Part shown: positions 9,186-17,151 of the stretch, one piece after another
Position numbering within the stretch: position 1 is the stretch's first letter
Layout: the number at the start of each line of letters is the position of its first letter
NCBI GenBank assembly: GCA_050253535.1
Contig: JBFWIW010000016.1
Span: forward strand, 1 to 43,775
Reading direction: 5' to 3'
DNA length: 43,775 bases
Source of the DNA: JBFWIW01 sp050253535
Lineage (GTDB): Bacteria > Bacillota > Clostridia > Oscillospirales > Oscillospiraceae
Program-made: the position numbers and the translations under genes
The notes under the pieces: generated by a model
Database searches by the model: none
What the model saw: the letters and a program-made list of their open reading frames with translations, nothing else
What the model was told of the DNA's origin: nothing

Positions 9186-9950
9186 TCAGCTCCTTTCGTT
9201 CCTTTTCATAAGCTCCTGTGCCAGCTGGATATATGCCTGCGCCCCTCGGGATGAAAAATCGTACTCAATGACCGGCTTTCCATGACTAGGCGCTTCCGAA
9301 AGACGTACACTTCGCGGTATCACAACATTATATACCTTATCTTTAAAATATTTCCTTACCTCTTCCGCAACCTGCGATGATAGATTCGTGCGGCCATCAT
9401 ACATTGTGAGCAGGACTCCCTCGATCTCTATGGCGGGGTTGAGGCCGCGTTTTATAAGGCGGATCGTTGTCATAAGATCCGAAAGACCCTCTAACGCAAA
9501 GTACTCGCATTGTACAGGTATGAGTATGCTGTCTGCCGCGCAAAGCGAATTTAAAGTCAGCATTTCGAGCGACGGCGGACAGTCTATCAAAATATAATCA
9601 TAGTCACCCTTCAGTTTTTCAAGCGCTTTTTTTAGTATGTATTCACGGTTATCAAGCATTACAAGCTCAATCGTTGCCCCGGCAAGGCCCTTGTTAGAGG
9701 GTAATAGGTCGCCGAATTTTGTTTTTATTACAGCCTCTCTGGGGTCTACGCCGCCTATAAGTATGTCATAGGCGCTGGCCTTGACTTTGTTCTTGTCAGC
9801 GCCCATGGCGGAGGTCGCGTTGCCCTGCGGATCGGTATCGCAGAGCAGGACTTTTTTTCCCGCTCTGTGCAGCGCCGAACACAGATTAACGCAGGAGGTG
9901 GTTTTGCCAACGCCCCCCTTTTGATTCGCTATTGCAATCGTTTTTCCCAT
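9186..9950 (-). CDS. soj: Chromosome partitioning ATPase ParA (Soj)
   Basis: Walker-type ATPase that works with ParB in origin segregation and, in Bacillus, controls DnaA. It has 254 residues. The deviant Walker A motif KGGVGKTT (11-18) is followed by the switch and Walker B region DYILIDCPPSL. The ATG at 9950 is preceded by GGAG at good spacing. An in-frame ATG 33 bp upstream lacks a ribosome binding site and is rejected. It is the first gene of the operon soj-parB-membrane protein-serS-mscL-rsmG, with a good promoter directly upstream. Confidence 0.96.
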   Translation of the reverse strand: MGKTIAIANQKGGVGKTTSCVNLCSALHRAGKKVLLCDTDPQGNATSAMGADKNKVKASAYDILIGGVDPREAVIKTKFGDLLPSNKGLAGATIELVMLDNREYILKKALEKLKGDYDYILIDCPPSLEMLTLNSLCAADSILIPVQCEYFALEGLSDLMTTIRLIKRGLNPAIEIEGVLLTMYDGRTNLSSQVAEEVRKYFKDKVYNVVIPRSVRLSEAPSHGKPVIEYDFSSRGAQAYIQLAQELMKRNERS

Positions 9951-9994
9951 ATCATTCTCCGCTTTTTTAATCCCGGGCTTCATGTCACGTTGGT

Positions 9995-10022
9995 ATTATA
10001 ACACAACGCTGTCCCATTTCAA
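9995..10022 (-). promoter_or_regulatory. Promoter of the soj-parB operon
   Basis: On the minus strand -35 TTGAAA (10017-10022), 16 bp spacer, perfect -10 TATAAT (9995-10000). Transcription starts about 40 bp before the soj ATG. parS site 2 lies only 16 bp upstream of the -35. Confidence 0.8.
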
Positions 10023-10038
10023 GAAAAAAAGCGCCGAA

Positions 10039-10054
10039 TGTTTCACGTGAAACA
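10039..10054. other. parS centromere site 2
   Basis: TGTTTCACGTGAAACA, identical to site 1 at 5239-5254 and a perfect match to the ParB-binding consensus. It lies between the gpr stop codon and the soj promoter. On the minus strand the palindrome is followed at short distance by seven T, so it may also help to terminate gpr transcription. Confidence 0.95.
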
Positions 10055-10066
10055 ATCGCTCGATAG

Positions 10067-10972
10067 TCAGCTTAAAAACATGTCAACGTCCTCAACACTA
10101 AGACCGTCGTGCAGGGCTAGATTTATCCCGTAACCAAGCAGCTTCGATATGTCACTGACGCGAGAGTCTATTTCACGTGGGGTAACTATCATATCGCCGC
10201 CGAATTTTTCGAGTTCTTCCGGTTTGCATCCCTGCATTCCCGCCTGTTCAACAAGATCGGCAGCGAGAGTGGCCGCGTCAACAACAGTGGGCACGCCAAG
10301 CGCTATGACCTTGGTACCCAATGTTTCCGAATTTATTGCACTACGGCTGTTGCCCACCCCTGAACCCGGGACGATACCGGTGTCCGCGAGCTGAACGGTA
10401 CGGCACACGCGCGCCATCCTGCGCGAGGCCAGAGCATCCACAACTATTACGCATTCCGGACGCAGGCGGTCGGAGACGGCTTTTATCATCTCCGCGCTCT
10501 CGACGCCCGTCATGCCGAGTACACCCGATTCGAAAACGCTGACGCGGCGAAAATTTCCAAAATATTCCGGTTCCTTTTCGGTGAGGTGGCGCGTTGCCAT
10601 CGTGTTGCGGACTGTTTTGGGTCCTATTGCGTCCGGTGTAATGTCGGGGTTCCCCAGCCCAGCGACAAGGACGCTGTCCTTCTTGATGAGCCCCAGCATT
10701 GAGCGCAGCTCGTCCGCAAGAACTTTCACACCTTTCGGAAAAGCGCCATCCTCCCTGCGGCAAAGTGAGCCGAGTTCTATTGTTACATATTTACCCATTG
10801 GTTTGTTCAGTGCTTTTTCTCCGCGTTCGTCCAGGACCTTGACTGTCGTTACCATAAAGTTGTCTACTTCTCGTTCTCCGGCCTCTACTCCCGGGAGCTG
10901 GCTCTCTTTTTCCGCGCTCTCCTGCCATAATTCGCGGGCCTCAAGCGCAAGGTCGGTGCGTCTTTCAGTCAT
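10067..10972 (-). CDS. gpr: Germination protease GPR
   Basis: Endoprotease that degrades small acid-soluble spore proteins early in germination; its presence marks a spore former. It has 301 residues. Family blocks include RTDLALEA at the N-terminus, GLGN in the early part, GMTGVE, DALASR and GIVPGSGVGN in the middle, and a C-terminal VTPREID. The N-terminus is short: only four residues precede RTDLALEA, and an in-frame TGA lies two codons before the ATG, so a Bacillus-type propeptide of about 15 residues cannot be encoded. AAAGGA lies upstream. It is separate from the soj operon and divergent from rpsT. Confidence 0.95.
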   Translation of the reverse strand: MTERRTDLALEARELWQESAEKESQLPGVEAGEREVDNFMVTTVKVLDERGEKALNKPMGKYVTIELGSLCRREDGAFPKGVKVLADELRSMLGLIKKDSVLVAGLGNPDITPDAIGPKTVRNTMATRHLTEKEPEYFGNFRRVSVFESGVLGMTGVESAEMIKAVSDRLRPECVIVVDALASRRMARVCRTVQLADTGIVPGSGVGNSRSAINSETLGTKVIALGVPTVVDAATLAADLVEQAGMQGCKPEELEKFGGDMIVTPREIDSRVSDISKLLGYGINLALHDGLSVEDVDMFLS

Positions 10973-11061
10973 GCTTCAACATCCTTTCGCAGTATTTGAT
11001 ACATATTATTTTTGGCGGGAGGCAAAAAAATATACAAAGCGCTATTATTTTAAAAAAGTAC

Positions 11062-11090
11062 TTGCAATTTGTCTGGAACGATGTTAAAAT
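11062..11090 (+). promoter_or_regulatory. rpsT promoter
   Basis: -35 TTGCAA (11062-11067), 17 bp spacer, -10 TAAAAT (11085-11090), with an A/T-rich UP-like tract just before the -35. The hexamers and spacing are the same as in the dnaA promoter. Confidence 0.75.
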
Positions 11091-11149
11091 GATTTTCCGC
11101 ACGGATTCAGAATTATGACCGTGACTTTGTAGGAGGAGGTGGCTAGTTT

Positions 11150-11416
11150 ATGCCCAATATTAAATCAGCATCCAAGCGTGTTCTTATCGCTAAGGCGAGG
11201 AATGCCAGTAACAAGGCGGATAAGTCCATTCTTAAAACCAGCATAAAGAAGTTCGAAGCTGCGGTGGCAGAGGGCAACCGTGAAGCAGCCGAAAGCGCCT
11301 ATAAAGTTGCTGTCAAGACAGTCGATCATGCGGCTGGAAATAATCTTATTCATAAGAATAACGCGGCTCACAAAAAGAGCGCGATGACCGTCAAGCTGAA
11401 CGGCATGGCTCAGTAA
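11150..11416 (+). CDS. rpsT: 30S ribosomal protein S20
   Basis: Small-subunit protein that binds 16S rRNA. Its 88 residues are highly basic and helical, beginning MPNIKSASKRVLIAKA, with the usual pattern of basic residues and a conserved DHAAGNNLIHKNNAAHKKS block near the end. A very strong ribosome binding site (GGAGGAGGTGG) precedes the ATG. It is monocistronic, between its own promoter and a terminator, and divergent from gpr. Confidence 0.97.
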   Translation: MPNIKSASKRVLIAKARNASNKADKSILKTSIKKFEAAVAEGNREAAESAYKVAVKTVDHAAGNNLIHKNNAAHKKSAMTVKLNGMAQ

Positions 11417-11440
11417 GCCAGTTTAAAAGTTTAACAGTTA

Positions 11441-11466
11441 AAGGCAGAGGATATCCTCTGCCTTTT
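11441..11466. terminator. Terminator between rpsT and the XRE gene
   Basis: AAGGCAGAGGAT and its exact complement form a 12-bp arm palindrome, followed by TT and a T-rich tract on the plus strand. The left flank has TTTAA on the minus strand, so it may also serve the convergent XRE gene. Confidence 0.8.
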
Positions 11467-11474
11467 CTATATAT

Positions 11475-11708
11475 TTACTTTTTCGGATATGGCGTCTTAA
11501 TATCTGTAAGGCCCAGAATATAGTCGACAGAAGTATTATAATACTCGGCTAATTTGATAATCCTGTCCATCGGCACTGGTCTAACACCATTTTCATATTT
11601 CTGGTAGTATTGCGGCGAGGTCTTGAGGATGTCTGCTATATCCCTTTGCGTCAGGTCACTGTCCTCTCGCAAATCACGGAGTCTTCGCAATCTTCTAATA
11701 AACAACAC
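11475..11708 (-). CDS. Small XRE-family transcriptional regulator
   Basis: A one-domain Cro/CI-type helix-turn-helix protein of 77 residues or slightly fewer. The HTH occupies about residues 8-66 (DLTQRDIADILKTSPQYYQK, then YENGVRPVPMDRIIKLAEYY and SVDYILGLT). The start is uncertain: GTG at 11708 and TTG at 11705 are in frame, but AAGGGG is very close to both. It is divergent from a 49-residue gene. The promoter between them holds a perfect 16-bp palindrome, a natural candidate for its operator. Confidence 0.8.
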   Translation of the reverse strand: MLFIRRLRRLRDLREDSDLTQRDIADILKTSPQYYQKYENGVRPVPMDRIIKLAEYYNTSVDYILGLTDIKTPYPKK

Positions 11709-11745
11709 CCCTTAAAAGAGGATAGCATAATTGGATCTGACGCTC

Positions 11746-11774
11746 TTGACATTAGCCACATGTGGCTATATAGT
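11746..11774 (+). promoter_or_regulatory. Promoter with palindromic operator filling the spacer
   Basis: -35 TTGACA (11746-11751), 17 bp spacer, -10 TATAGT (11769-11774). The spacer contains TAGCCACATGTGGCTA (11753-11768), a perfect 16-bp palindrome. A repressor bound there would block RNA polymerase directly. The adjacent divergent XRE gene is the likely source of that repressor. Confidence 0.75.
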
Positions 11775-11795
11775 GTTTCTGAGGTGGTAAGATCC

Positions 11796-11945
11796 ATGGA
11801 AAATTTTGAGAAAGCATATCTATTGCTTTTTAACGAGATTACGGATGCTATTGTCGAAATTGAGCGCTGTAATTACGGATCTGCGGCGGAAATTTTGAAA
11901 AACGCCCAGATTAAAGCTGAAAATATTTATATTGAAGAGGAATAA
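11796..11945 (+). CDS. Small acidic protein, function unknown
   Basis: A 49-residue protein that starts MENFEKAYLLLFNEITDAIV and is predicted to be almost fully helical, with one cysteine and an acidic end (YIEEE). GAGGTGG lies at good spacing before the ATG, and a near-consensus promoter is upstream. The frame extends further upstream, but that part crosses the promoter and the divergent gene. I know no named family. Small proteins of this kind often accompany XRE regulators; a partner or target role is a guess. Confidence 0.7.
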   Translation: MENFEKAYLLLFNEITDAIVEIERCNYGSAAEILKNAQIKAENIYIEEE

Positions 11946-11965
11946 ACACTACTACATATAAATAA

Positions 11966-11996
11966 GGAAAGCCGGCGGTTAACCCGCCGGCTTTTT
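11966..11996. terminator. Shared terminator for the small protein gene and rnhA
   Basis: GCCGGCGG and CCGCCGGC form an 8-bp GC stem flanked by AAA on the left and TTTTT on the right. It serves the plus-strand small gene. The rnhA stop codon lies inside the hairpin, so it also ends rnhA from the other side. Confidence 0.8.
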
Positions 11997-12434
11997 CTGT
12001 TTTCTGTCTTTTACCGACTCTGCGACGGCCAACTCGTCACAGCGGTTATTATATTCGTTTTCCGCATGACCTTTTACCCAAACAAATTTTACCTTGTGCT
12101 TATCTATAAGCGGAACGAGCCTTTGCCACAGATCCGGATTTTTTACATCGCCCGTCTTGCGTTTCCATCCCTTTTTCTGCCACGACCAAAGCCATCCCTC
12201 ATTGACGGCATTGACTATATACTGCGAGTCTGTGTAAAGCTGCACCTCGCACGGCTCTTTTAAGAGCTCCAGGGCGCTGATAACGCCGGTAAGCTCCATG
12301 CGATTGTTGGTAGTAGCGCTCTCCCCTCCGGAAAGCGCCCTTTCATGATCCCCATATATTAGTATTGCGCCCCAGCCGCCGGGACCGGGATTTCCGCTGC
12401 AAGCTCCGTCTGTGTATATTGTCACCTTTTTCAT
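11979..12434 (-). CDS. rnhA: Ribonuclease HI
   Basis: Cleaves the RNA strand of RNA-DNA hybrids. It has 151 residues. The catalytic carboxylates are visible: D9 in YTDGACSGNPGPGGWG, E47 in NRMELTG, D69 in YTDSQYIVNAV and D133 in NNRCDELA, with the usual active-site histidine H123 (KGHAENE). The ATG at 12434 follows GGAGGT. The frame remains open 69 codons upstream into the gyrA region, but that extension is low-complexity and basic and is rejected. It lies 79 bp downstream of gyrA and may share its transcript. Confidence 0.95.
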   Translation of the reverse strand: MKKVTIYTDGACSGNPGPGGWGAILIYGDHERALSGGESATTNNRMELTGVISALELLKEPCEVQLYTDSQYIVNAVNEGWLWSWQKKGWKRKTGDVKNPDLWQRLVPLIDKHKVKFVWVKGHAENEYNNRCDELAVAESVKDRKQKKPAG

Positions 12435-12513
12435 CCGGTACCTCCGCCAAAAGGTAAGGCGCCGCGGCTCGTTAAAATGATGAGCTGTCGATTTGAAAAA
12501 GCGGTCACAAACT

Positions 12514-15090
12514 TCATTCAACTTCTCCGCCGGTCTCGCTGGTCTCGGCAGTCTCACTAGTCTCGGCAGTCTCGCTGGTCTCGTCCCATGCCTCCTCGCA
12601 TTCCTCGTCCTCATGGTCGGTTCGTGCGATGGAAATGACATTGGTATCCTGCGCGAGGCGCATGAGCCTTACTCCCTGCGTCGCACGGCCATAGGTACTA
12701 ATGTCGGCCGCTGCCATGCGAATTACCGTACCGTCATCGGATATTATCAGTACGTCGTCGGAATCGTCGACGACCTTGACAGCAGCGACTTTGCCAGTCT
12801 TTTCGGTTATGTTGTAATTTTTGAGGCCGAGCCCGCCGCGGTTCTGCGGAGTCCTCTCGGCGTTATCATCCTCGCCTCCACGCAGGTATTCTTCGATGGG
12901 GGTACGCTTGCCAAAGCCGTTCTGCGTAACAGAGAGGAGAAACCCGTTTTCCCTCGCGCGAGCAGCGCCGACACAGTAGTCACCCTCGCGAAGCCGTATA
13001 CCGCGCACACCGGCCGCATCGCGGCCCATGGTGCGTATATCATTCTCATCAAAGCAGATTGCCATACCGTCATGCGTCGCTATAAGAATGTTCTGATGTC
13101 CGTCCGTTTCACGAACTGATATAAGCTCGTCCCCATCATCCAGCCGCAGGGCACGGATTCCCGTCTGCCTGATGTTCTTAAGTGCAGACATACGGAGCCT
13201 CTTTGCGGTACCAAGCTTGGTGACCATAACGAGGTAGACATCATCAGAGAATTCTCGCATGTGCAGCATTGCGGTGACGCGCTCGCCCTGTTCAACCGGT
13301 ATTATGTTAATTATATTTGTTCCTTTTGCCGTCCTGCCAGCTTCGGGTATAAGATACCCCTTCTTACGGTAGCAGCGGCCATAATTGGTGAAAAACAGGA
13401 TGTAATCGTGTGTAGAGGCGGTAAATATGGTCTCTACGTTATCTTCGGCGCGGGTGGTCATAGCGGTTATACCACGGCCGCCGCGTCGCTGCGCCCTGTA
13501 TGCACTTGCGGGCATACGTTTTATGTAACCCGCGTTTGTGAGTGTATAGATGCAGTCCTCCTCGTCTATGAGGTCCTCAATATCGATTTCGTCCTCGACC
13601 ACGGCTATCTCCGTGCGCCTGTCATCCCCATATTTATCACGGATGGCGAGAAGCTCGTCAACAAGGACGTTATCCAACATTTTTTCGTCTGAGAGCAGGA
13701 GGTTATAATATTTAATTTTTTCCTCAATCTCCCGATATTCGGTCTCGATTTTATCACGTTCGAGGCCTTGAAGGCGGCGGAGCTGCATTTCGAGAATGGC
13801 CTGCGCCTGTACCTGCGAGAGGTTAAAGCGCTCCATCAGGCGCTCTTTCGCATCGTTATAGCTCGAACGGATTATGCGGATGACTTCATCTATATTGTCG
13901 CACGCGATGCGCAGGCCCTCGAGAAGGTGGGCGCGCTCCTGTGCTTTTTTAAGGTCGTACTTTGTTCTGCGGGTGAGCACCTCGCGCTGAAAAGCTATGT
14001 ACTCATCCAATATTTCGCGCAGATTTAAAATTTTCGGCTGAGATTGGTTATTCACCAACGCCAAAAGGACGATGGCAAAGGTTGTCTGCAGCTGGGTAGA
14101 GGAAAAGAGGCGGTTTAAAACCACCTGCGGATTGGCATCCTTCTTGAGCTCTATAACCATACGCATTCCGTCGCGGTCGGATTCGTCGCGCAAACCTGAA
14201 ATGCCGTCCAGCCGCTTATCCTTGACCTGATCGGCTATGTTTTCAATAAGACGGGATTTATTGACCTGATAGGGAAGTTCCGTCACTATTATACGGGTAC
14301 GGCCCTGGCCGTATTCCTCCATCTCCGTGCAGGCGCGCACCCGCATGCGGCCGCGGCCCGTGGCGTAAGCTGCGCGTATGCCGGCTTTGCCCATGATTAC
14401 GCCTCTTGTCGGGAAATCCGGGCCCTTTATATACTCCATGAGGTCGTCAAGTTCGGCCTCTGGATTCTTTATAACACATATCGTCGCGTCTATGACCTCC
14501 CGCAGATTGTGCGGGGGGATATTAGTCGTCATACCCACGGCTATACCGGACGAGCCGTTTACCAGCAGATTGGGGAAGCGGGAGGGGAGGACGCGCGGCT
14601 CCTTCCTGCTCTCGTCATAGTTGGGATCCCAGTTCACCGTGTCTTTTTCAATATCGCGCAAGAGTTCATCGGACAGCTTCGCCATCCTCGCCTCGGTATA
14701 ACGGTAGGCAGCCGGGGGATCGCCGTCTATTGATCCGAAGTTCCCGTGTCCGTCGACAAGGAGATAGCGCATAGAAAAGTCCTGCGCCAGTCTGACCAGA
14801 GCGTCATATACGGAGGCGTCTCCGTGCGGGTGATAGCGTCCAAGGACGTTACCGACGGCGGTAGCTGATTTTTTGAATGGCTTTTCGCTCGTAAGGCCGT
14901 CCTCATACATGGAGTATAAGATGCGGCGGTGAACGGGTTTCAAACCATCGCGCACGTCCGGGAGGGCACGGCCTACGATGACCGACATCGCATAGTCGAT
15001 ATAGGACTTCTGCATCTCGTCCTCAAGGGGCGAGATAATTATTTTCTGTTCGGGATAACTGATATCCCCTGTCTTTTCTTTACTTGCCAT
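12514..15090 (-). CDS. gyrA: DNA gyrase subunit A
   Basis: Breaks and rejoins DNA in the A2B2 gyrase that introduces negative supercoils. It has 858 residues. The catalytic tyrosine is Y131 in AAYRYTEARM. The quinolone-resistance-determining stretch reads HPHGDASVYDALVRLAQ; residue A92 is at the position of E. coli Ser83, and D96 matches Asp87. The C-terminal beta-pinwheel starts with a GyrA box (QRRGGRG). The last residues form an acidic repeat (ETSETA units) from an 18-bp tandem repeat. AAGGAGGTG precedes the ATG; it lies 15 bp after gyrB. Confidence 0.97.
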   Translation of the reverse strand: MASKEKTGDISYPEQKIIISPLEDEMQKSYIDYAMSVIVGRALPDVRDGLKPVHRRILYSMYEDGLTSEKPFKKSATAVGNVLGRYHPHGDASVYDALVRLAQDFSMRYLLVDGHGNFGSIDGDPPAAYRYTEARMAKLSDELLRDIEKDTVNWDPNYDESRKEPRVLPSRFPNLLVNGSSGIAVGMTTNIPPHNLREVIDATICVIKNPEAELDDLMEYIKGPDFPTRGVIMGKAGIRAAYATGRGRMRVRACTEMEEYGQGRTRIIVTELPYQVNKSRLIENIADQVKDKRLDGISGLRDESDRDGMRMVIELKKDANPQVVLNRLFSSTQLQTTFAIVLLALVNNQSQPKILNLREILDEYIAFQREVLTRRTKYDLKKAQERAHLLEGLRIACDNIDEVIRIIRSSYNDAKERLMERFNLSQVQAQAILEMQLRRLQGLERDKIETEYREIEEKIKYYNLLLSDEKMLDNVLVDELLAIRDKYGDDRRTEIAVVEDEIDIEDLIDEEDCIYTLTNAGYIKRMPASAYRAQRRGGRGITAMTTRAEDNVETIFTASTHDYILFFTNYGRCYRKKGYLIPEAGRTAKGTNIINIIPVEQGERVTAMLHMREFSDDVYLVMVTKLGTAKRLRMSALKNIRQTGIRALRLDDGDELISVRETDGHQNILIATHDGMAICFDENDIRTMGRDAAGVRGIRLREGDYCVGAARARENGFLLSVTQNGFGKRTPIEEYLRGGEDDNAERTPQNRGGLGLKNYNITEKTGKVAAVKVVDDSDDVLIISDDGTVIRMAAADISTYGRATQGVRLMRLAQDTNVISIARTDHEDEECEEAWDETSETAETSETAETSETGGEVE

Positions 15091-15105
15091 CTTTCCGCAC
15101 CTCCT

Positions 15106-17043
15106 TTATATGTCAATATTAACGGCATATTTCGCGTTTTGCTCAATAAATTCTTTACGCGGTTCAACCTTTTCGCCCATCAGAACAGTAAATATCTCGT
15201 CTGCCGCAAGAGCATCCGTGAGCTCTATGCGCTTTATAATACGTGTCTCCGGGTTCATCGTCGTCTCCCACAATTCATGCGGGTCCATTTCGCCAAGGCC
15301 CTTGTTGCGACTTATAACTACGTTCCCTTTGCCATCCTCTCCGCGCATCTCGGCGGAGAACATGTCCCGCTCCTCATCGGAATAGGCATATTTAGTCACC
15401 TTGCCGCGTACCAGCTTATAGAGCGGCGGCATCGCGGCATAGACAAAACCGTTTTCCACGAGCGGCCTCATAAACCGGAAGAAGAACGTGAGAAGGAGTG
15501 TTCTGATATGTGAGCCGTCAACATCGGCATCAGCCATTATGATGACCTTGTGGTATCTCAGCTTATTGATATCGAAATCCTCTCCGAGTCCCGCGCCGAG
15601 AGCGGTTATCACGGGTGTCAGCTTGTCGTTGCCATAGACCTTGTCCGCCCGTGCCTTTTCGACATTCAACATCTTTCCCCAGAGGGGTAGGATAGCCTGG
15701 AAGCGGCTGTCGCGCCCGCCCTTGGCACTGCCTCCGGCGGAGTCTCCCTCGACGATGTATATCTCGGTGAGGGTTGCGTTGCGCTCGTTGCAGTCGGCAA
15801 GCTTACCCGGGAGGGCCATGCCCTCAAGCGCATTTTTTCGCCTTATATTTTCGCGCGCGCGCCGCGCCGCCTCTCTGGCACGGGAGGCAGTGAGCGACTT
15901 GTCCAGTATTGCCCGGGCAATTGCCGGGTTTTCCTCAAAATATATCTCGAGTTGTTCTGAGACGAGGCTGTCAACGAACGTTCGAATTTCTGAATTGCCG
16001 AGCTTCGCCTTTGTCTGTCCCTCGAACTGCGCATCTGTTAGTTTCACGGAGATGATGGCGGTCAGTCCCTCCCGGCAGTCATCGCCCGAGACCTTGTCGT
16101 CGTTTTTGAGGACCCCTGTCTTCTGACCGTAGGCGTTCAAAACCCGGGTGAGCGCGGTCTTGAATCCCGTCTCATGCATGCCGCCCTCCGGCGTGTGTAT
16201 GTTGTTTGCAAAGCTCAGTATGAGCTCGTTATAGCCGTCGTTATACTGAAGGGCGATCTCCGCCGTACTGTCACTCTTTTCGCCGGATATATAGATAATA
16301 TCCTGATTCACCACGGTCTTGTTGCGGTTCAAATATTCCACGAATTCGCGGATACCGCCCTCGTAGTGCATTTCGTTTTTTGCTTCACGCTCGGGACGCT
16401 TATCCTCGGTAATTATACGGAGACCCGCGTTCAGGAACGCCTGCTCCCGCATACGGCGGCGCAGGGTATCATAGCTGTATACCGTATCGTCGAACATCAG
16501 GTGGTCGGGCTTAAACGAAACCGTTGTACCAGATTTGTCGGTGTCGCCGACTATCCTCATTTCGCTTGTTATGTCGCCGCGGGAGAATTTCATCTCATAT
16601 ATTTTGCCGTTCTTGTGTACCTGTACGACGAGCCATTCCGAGAGTGCATTAACAACCGATGCACCCACGCCGTGAAGTCCGCCCGCCACCTTGTAGCCGC
16701 CGCCGCCGAATTTTCCGCCGGCGTGCAGGACGGTGAAGACTACCTCGAGGGCGCTTTTTCCTGCCTGCTCCTGCATATCGACGGGTATACCGCGGCCATT
16801 GTCGGTTACGGTAATGCTGTCATCTGCGTTTATCACGACGGAGATTTCCGTGCAGAAACCAGCGAGCGCCTCGTCTATAGAATTGTCCACAATCTCGTAT
16901 ACGAGGTGGTGGAGACCCGAGGTGGAAGTAGAGCCTATATACATGCCCGGGCGTTTGCGTACGGCTTCAAGGCCCTCCAGAACCTGTATCTGGGAGGCGT
17001 CGTATTCCTGTATGATCTTTTCGTTATTATCAGACATATCCAA
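15106..17043 (-). CDS. gyrB: DNA gyrase subunit B
   Basis: ATPase subunit of gyrase, about 645 residues. The GHKL ATPase domain includes VLEGLEAVRKRPGMYIG, EIVDNSIDEA and TDNGRGIPVD. A transducer domain follows. The TOPRIM part has VEGDSAGGSAKGGRD and DADVDGSHI, and a C-terminal tail ends MGEKVEPRKEFIEQNA. AAGGGAC is spaced better for the TTG at 17043 than for the ATG at 17037, so the TTG may be the real start. A perfect -10 TATAAT lies at 17070-17075 (minus strand) but its -35 is poor, a pattern known for supercoil-sensitive gyrase promoters. Confidence 0.97.
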   Translation of the reverse strand: MDMSDNNEKIIQEYDASQIQVLEGLEAVRKRPGMYIGSTSTSGLHHLVYEIVDNSIDEALAGFCTEISVVINADDSITVTDNGRGIPVDMQEQAGKSALEVVFTVLHAGGKFGGGGYKVAGGLHGVGASVVNALSEWLVVQVHKNGKIYEMKFSRGDITSEMRIVGDTDKSGTTVSFKPDHLMFDDTVYSYDTLRRRMREQAFLNAGLRIITEDKRPEREAKNEMHYEGGIREFVEYLNRNKTVVNQDIIYISGEKSDSTAEIALQYNDGYNELILSFANNIHTPEGGMHETGFKTALTRVLNAYGQKTGVLKNDDKVSGDDCREGLTAIISVKLTDAQFEGQTKAKLGNSEIRTFVDSLVSEQLEIYFEENPAIARAILDKSLTASRAREAARRARENIRRKNALEGMALPGKLADCNERNATLTEIYIVEGDSAGGSAKGGRDSRFQAILPLWGKMLNVEKARADKVYGNDKLTPVITALGAGLGEDFDINKLRYHKVIIMADADVDGSHIRTLLLTFFFRFMRPLVENGFVYAAMPPLYKLVRGKVTKYAYSDEERDMFSAEMRGEDGKGNVVISRNKGLGEMDPHELWETTMNPETRIIKRIELTDALAADEIFTVLMGEKVEPRKEFIEQNAKYAVNIDI

Positions 17044-17151
17044 TACTTGTCCCTTCCGGCAGTTTTGATATTATAGCTTTTTGCGCTTAAAACAGGTCGT
17101 TTTTTGCGCTTTGGATAAATACTTGCATTTGTATGACTTAAAGACCCACGG

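Noticed and set aside
10170..10181. A parS-like TTTCACGTGG inside gpr
   Set aside because: Only half of the palindrome matches and it lies within conserved coding sequence.
10985..11040. A sigma-G/sigma-F promoter for gpr
   Set aside because: TGTATA on the minus strand (11031-11036) resembles a -35, but no CATACTA-like -10 is at the right distance. I could not support a call.
12435..12641. A 69-codon extension upstream of rnhA
   Set aside because: It is arginine/proline-rich and overlaps the gyrA 3' repeat on the same strand. RNase HI begins normally at 12434 after GGAGGT.
12493..16174. Many long open frames on the plus strand opposite gyrA and gyrB
   Set aside because: They are antisense to highly conserved genes, lack ribosome binding sites and show no family motifs. 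Biased codon use in the real genes explains them.
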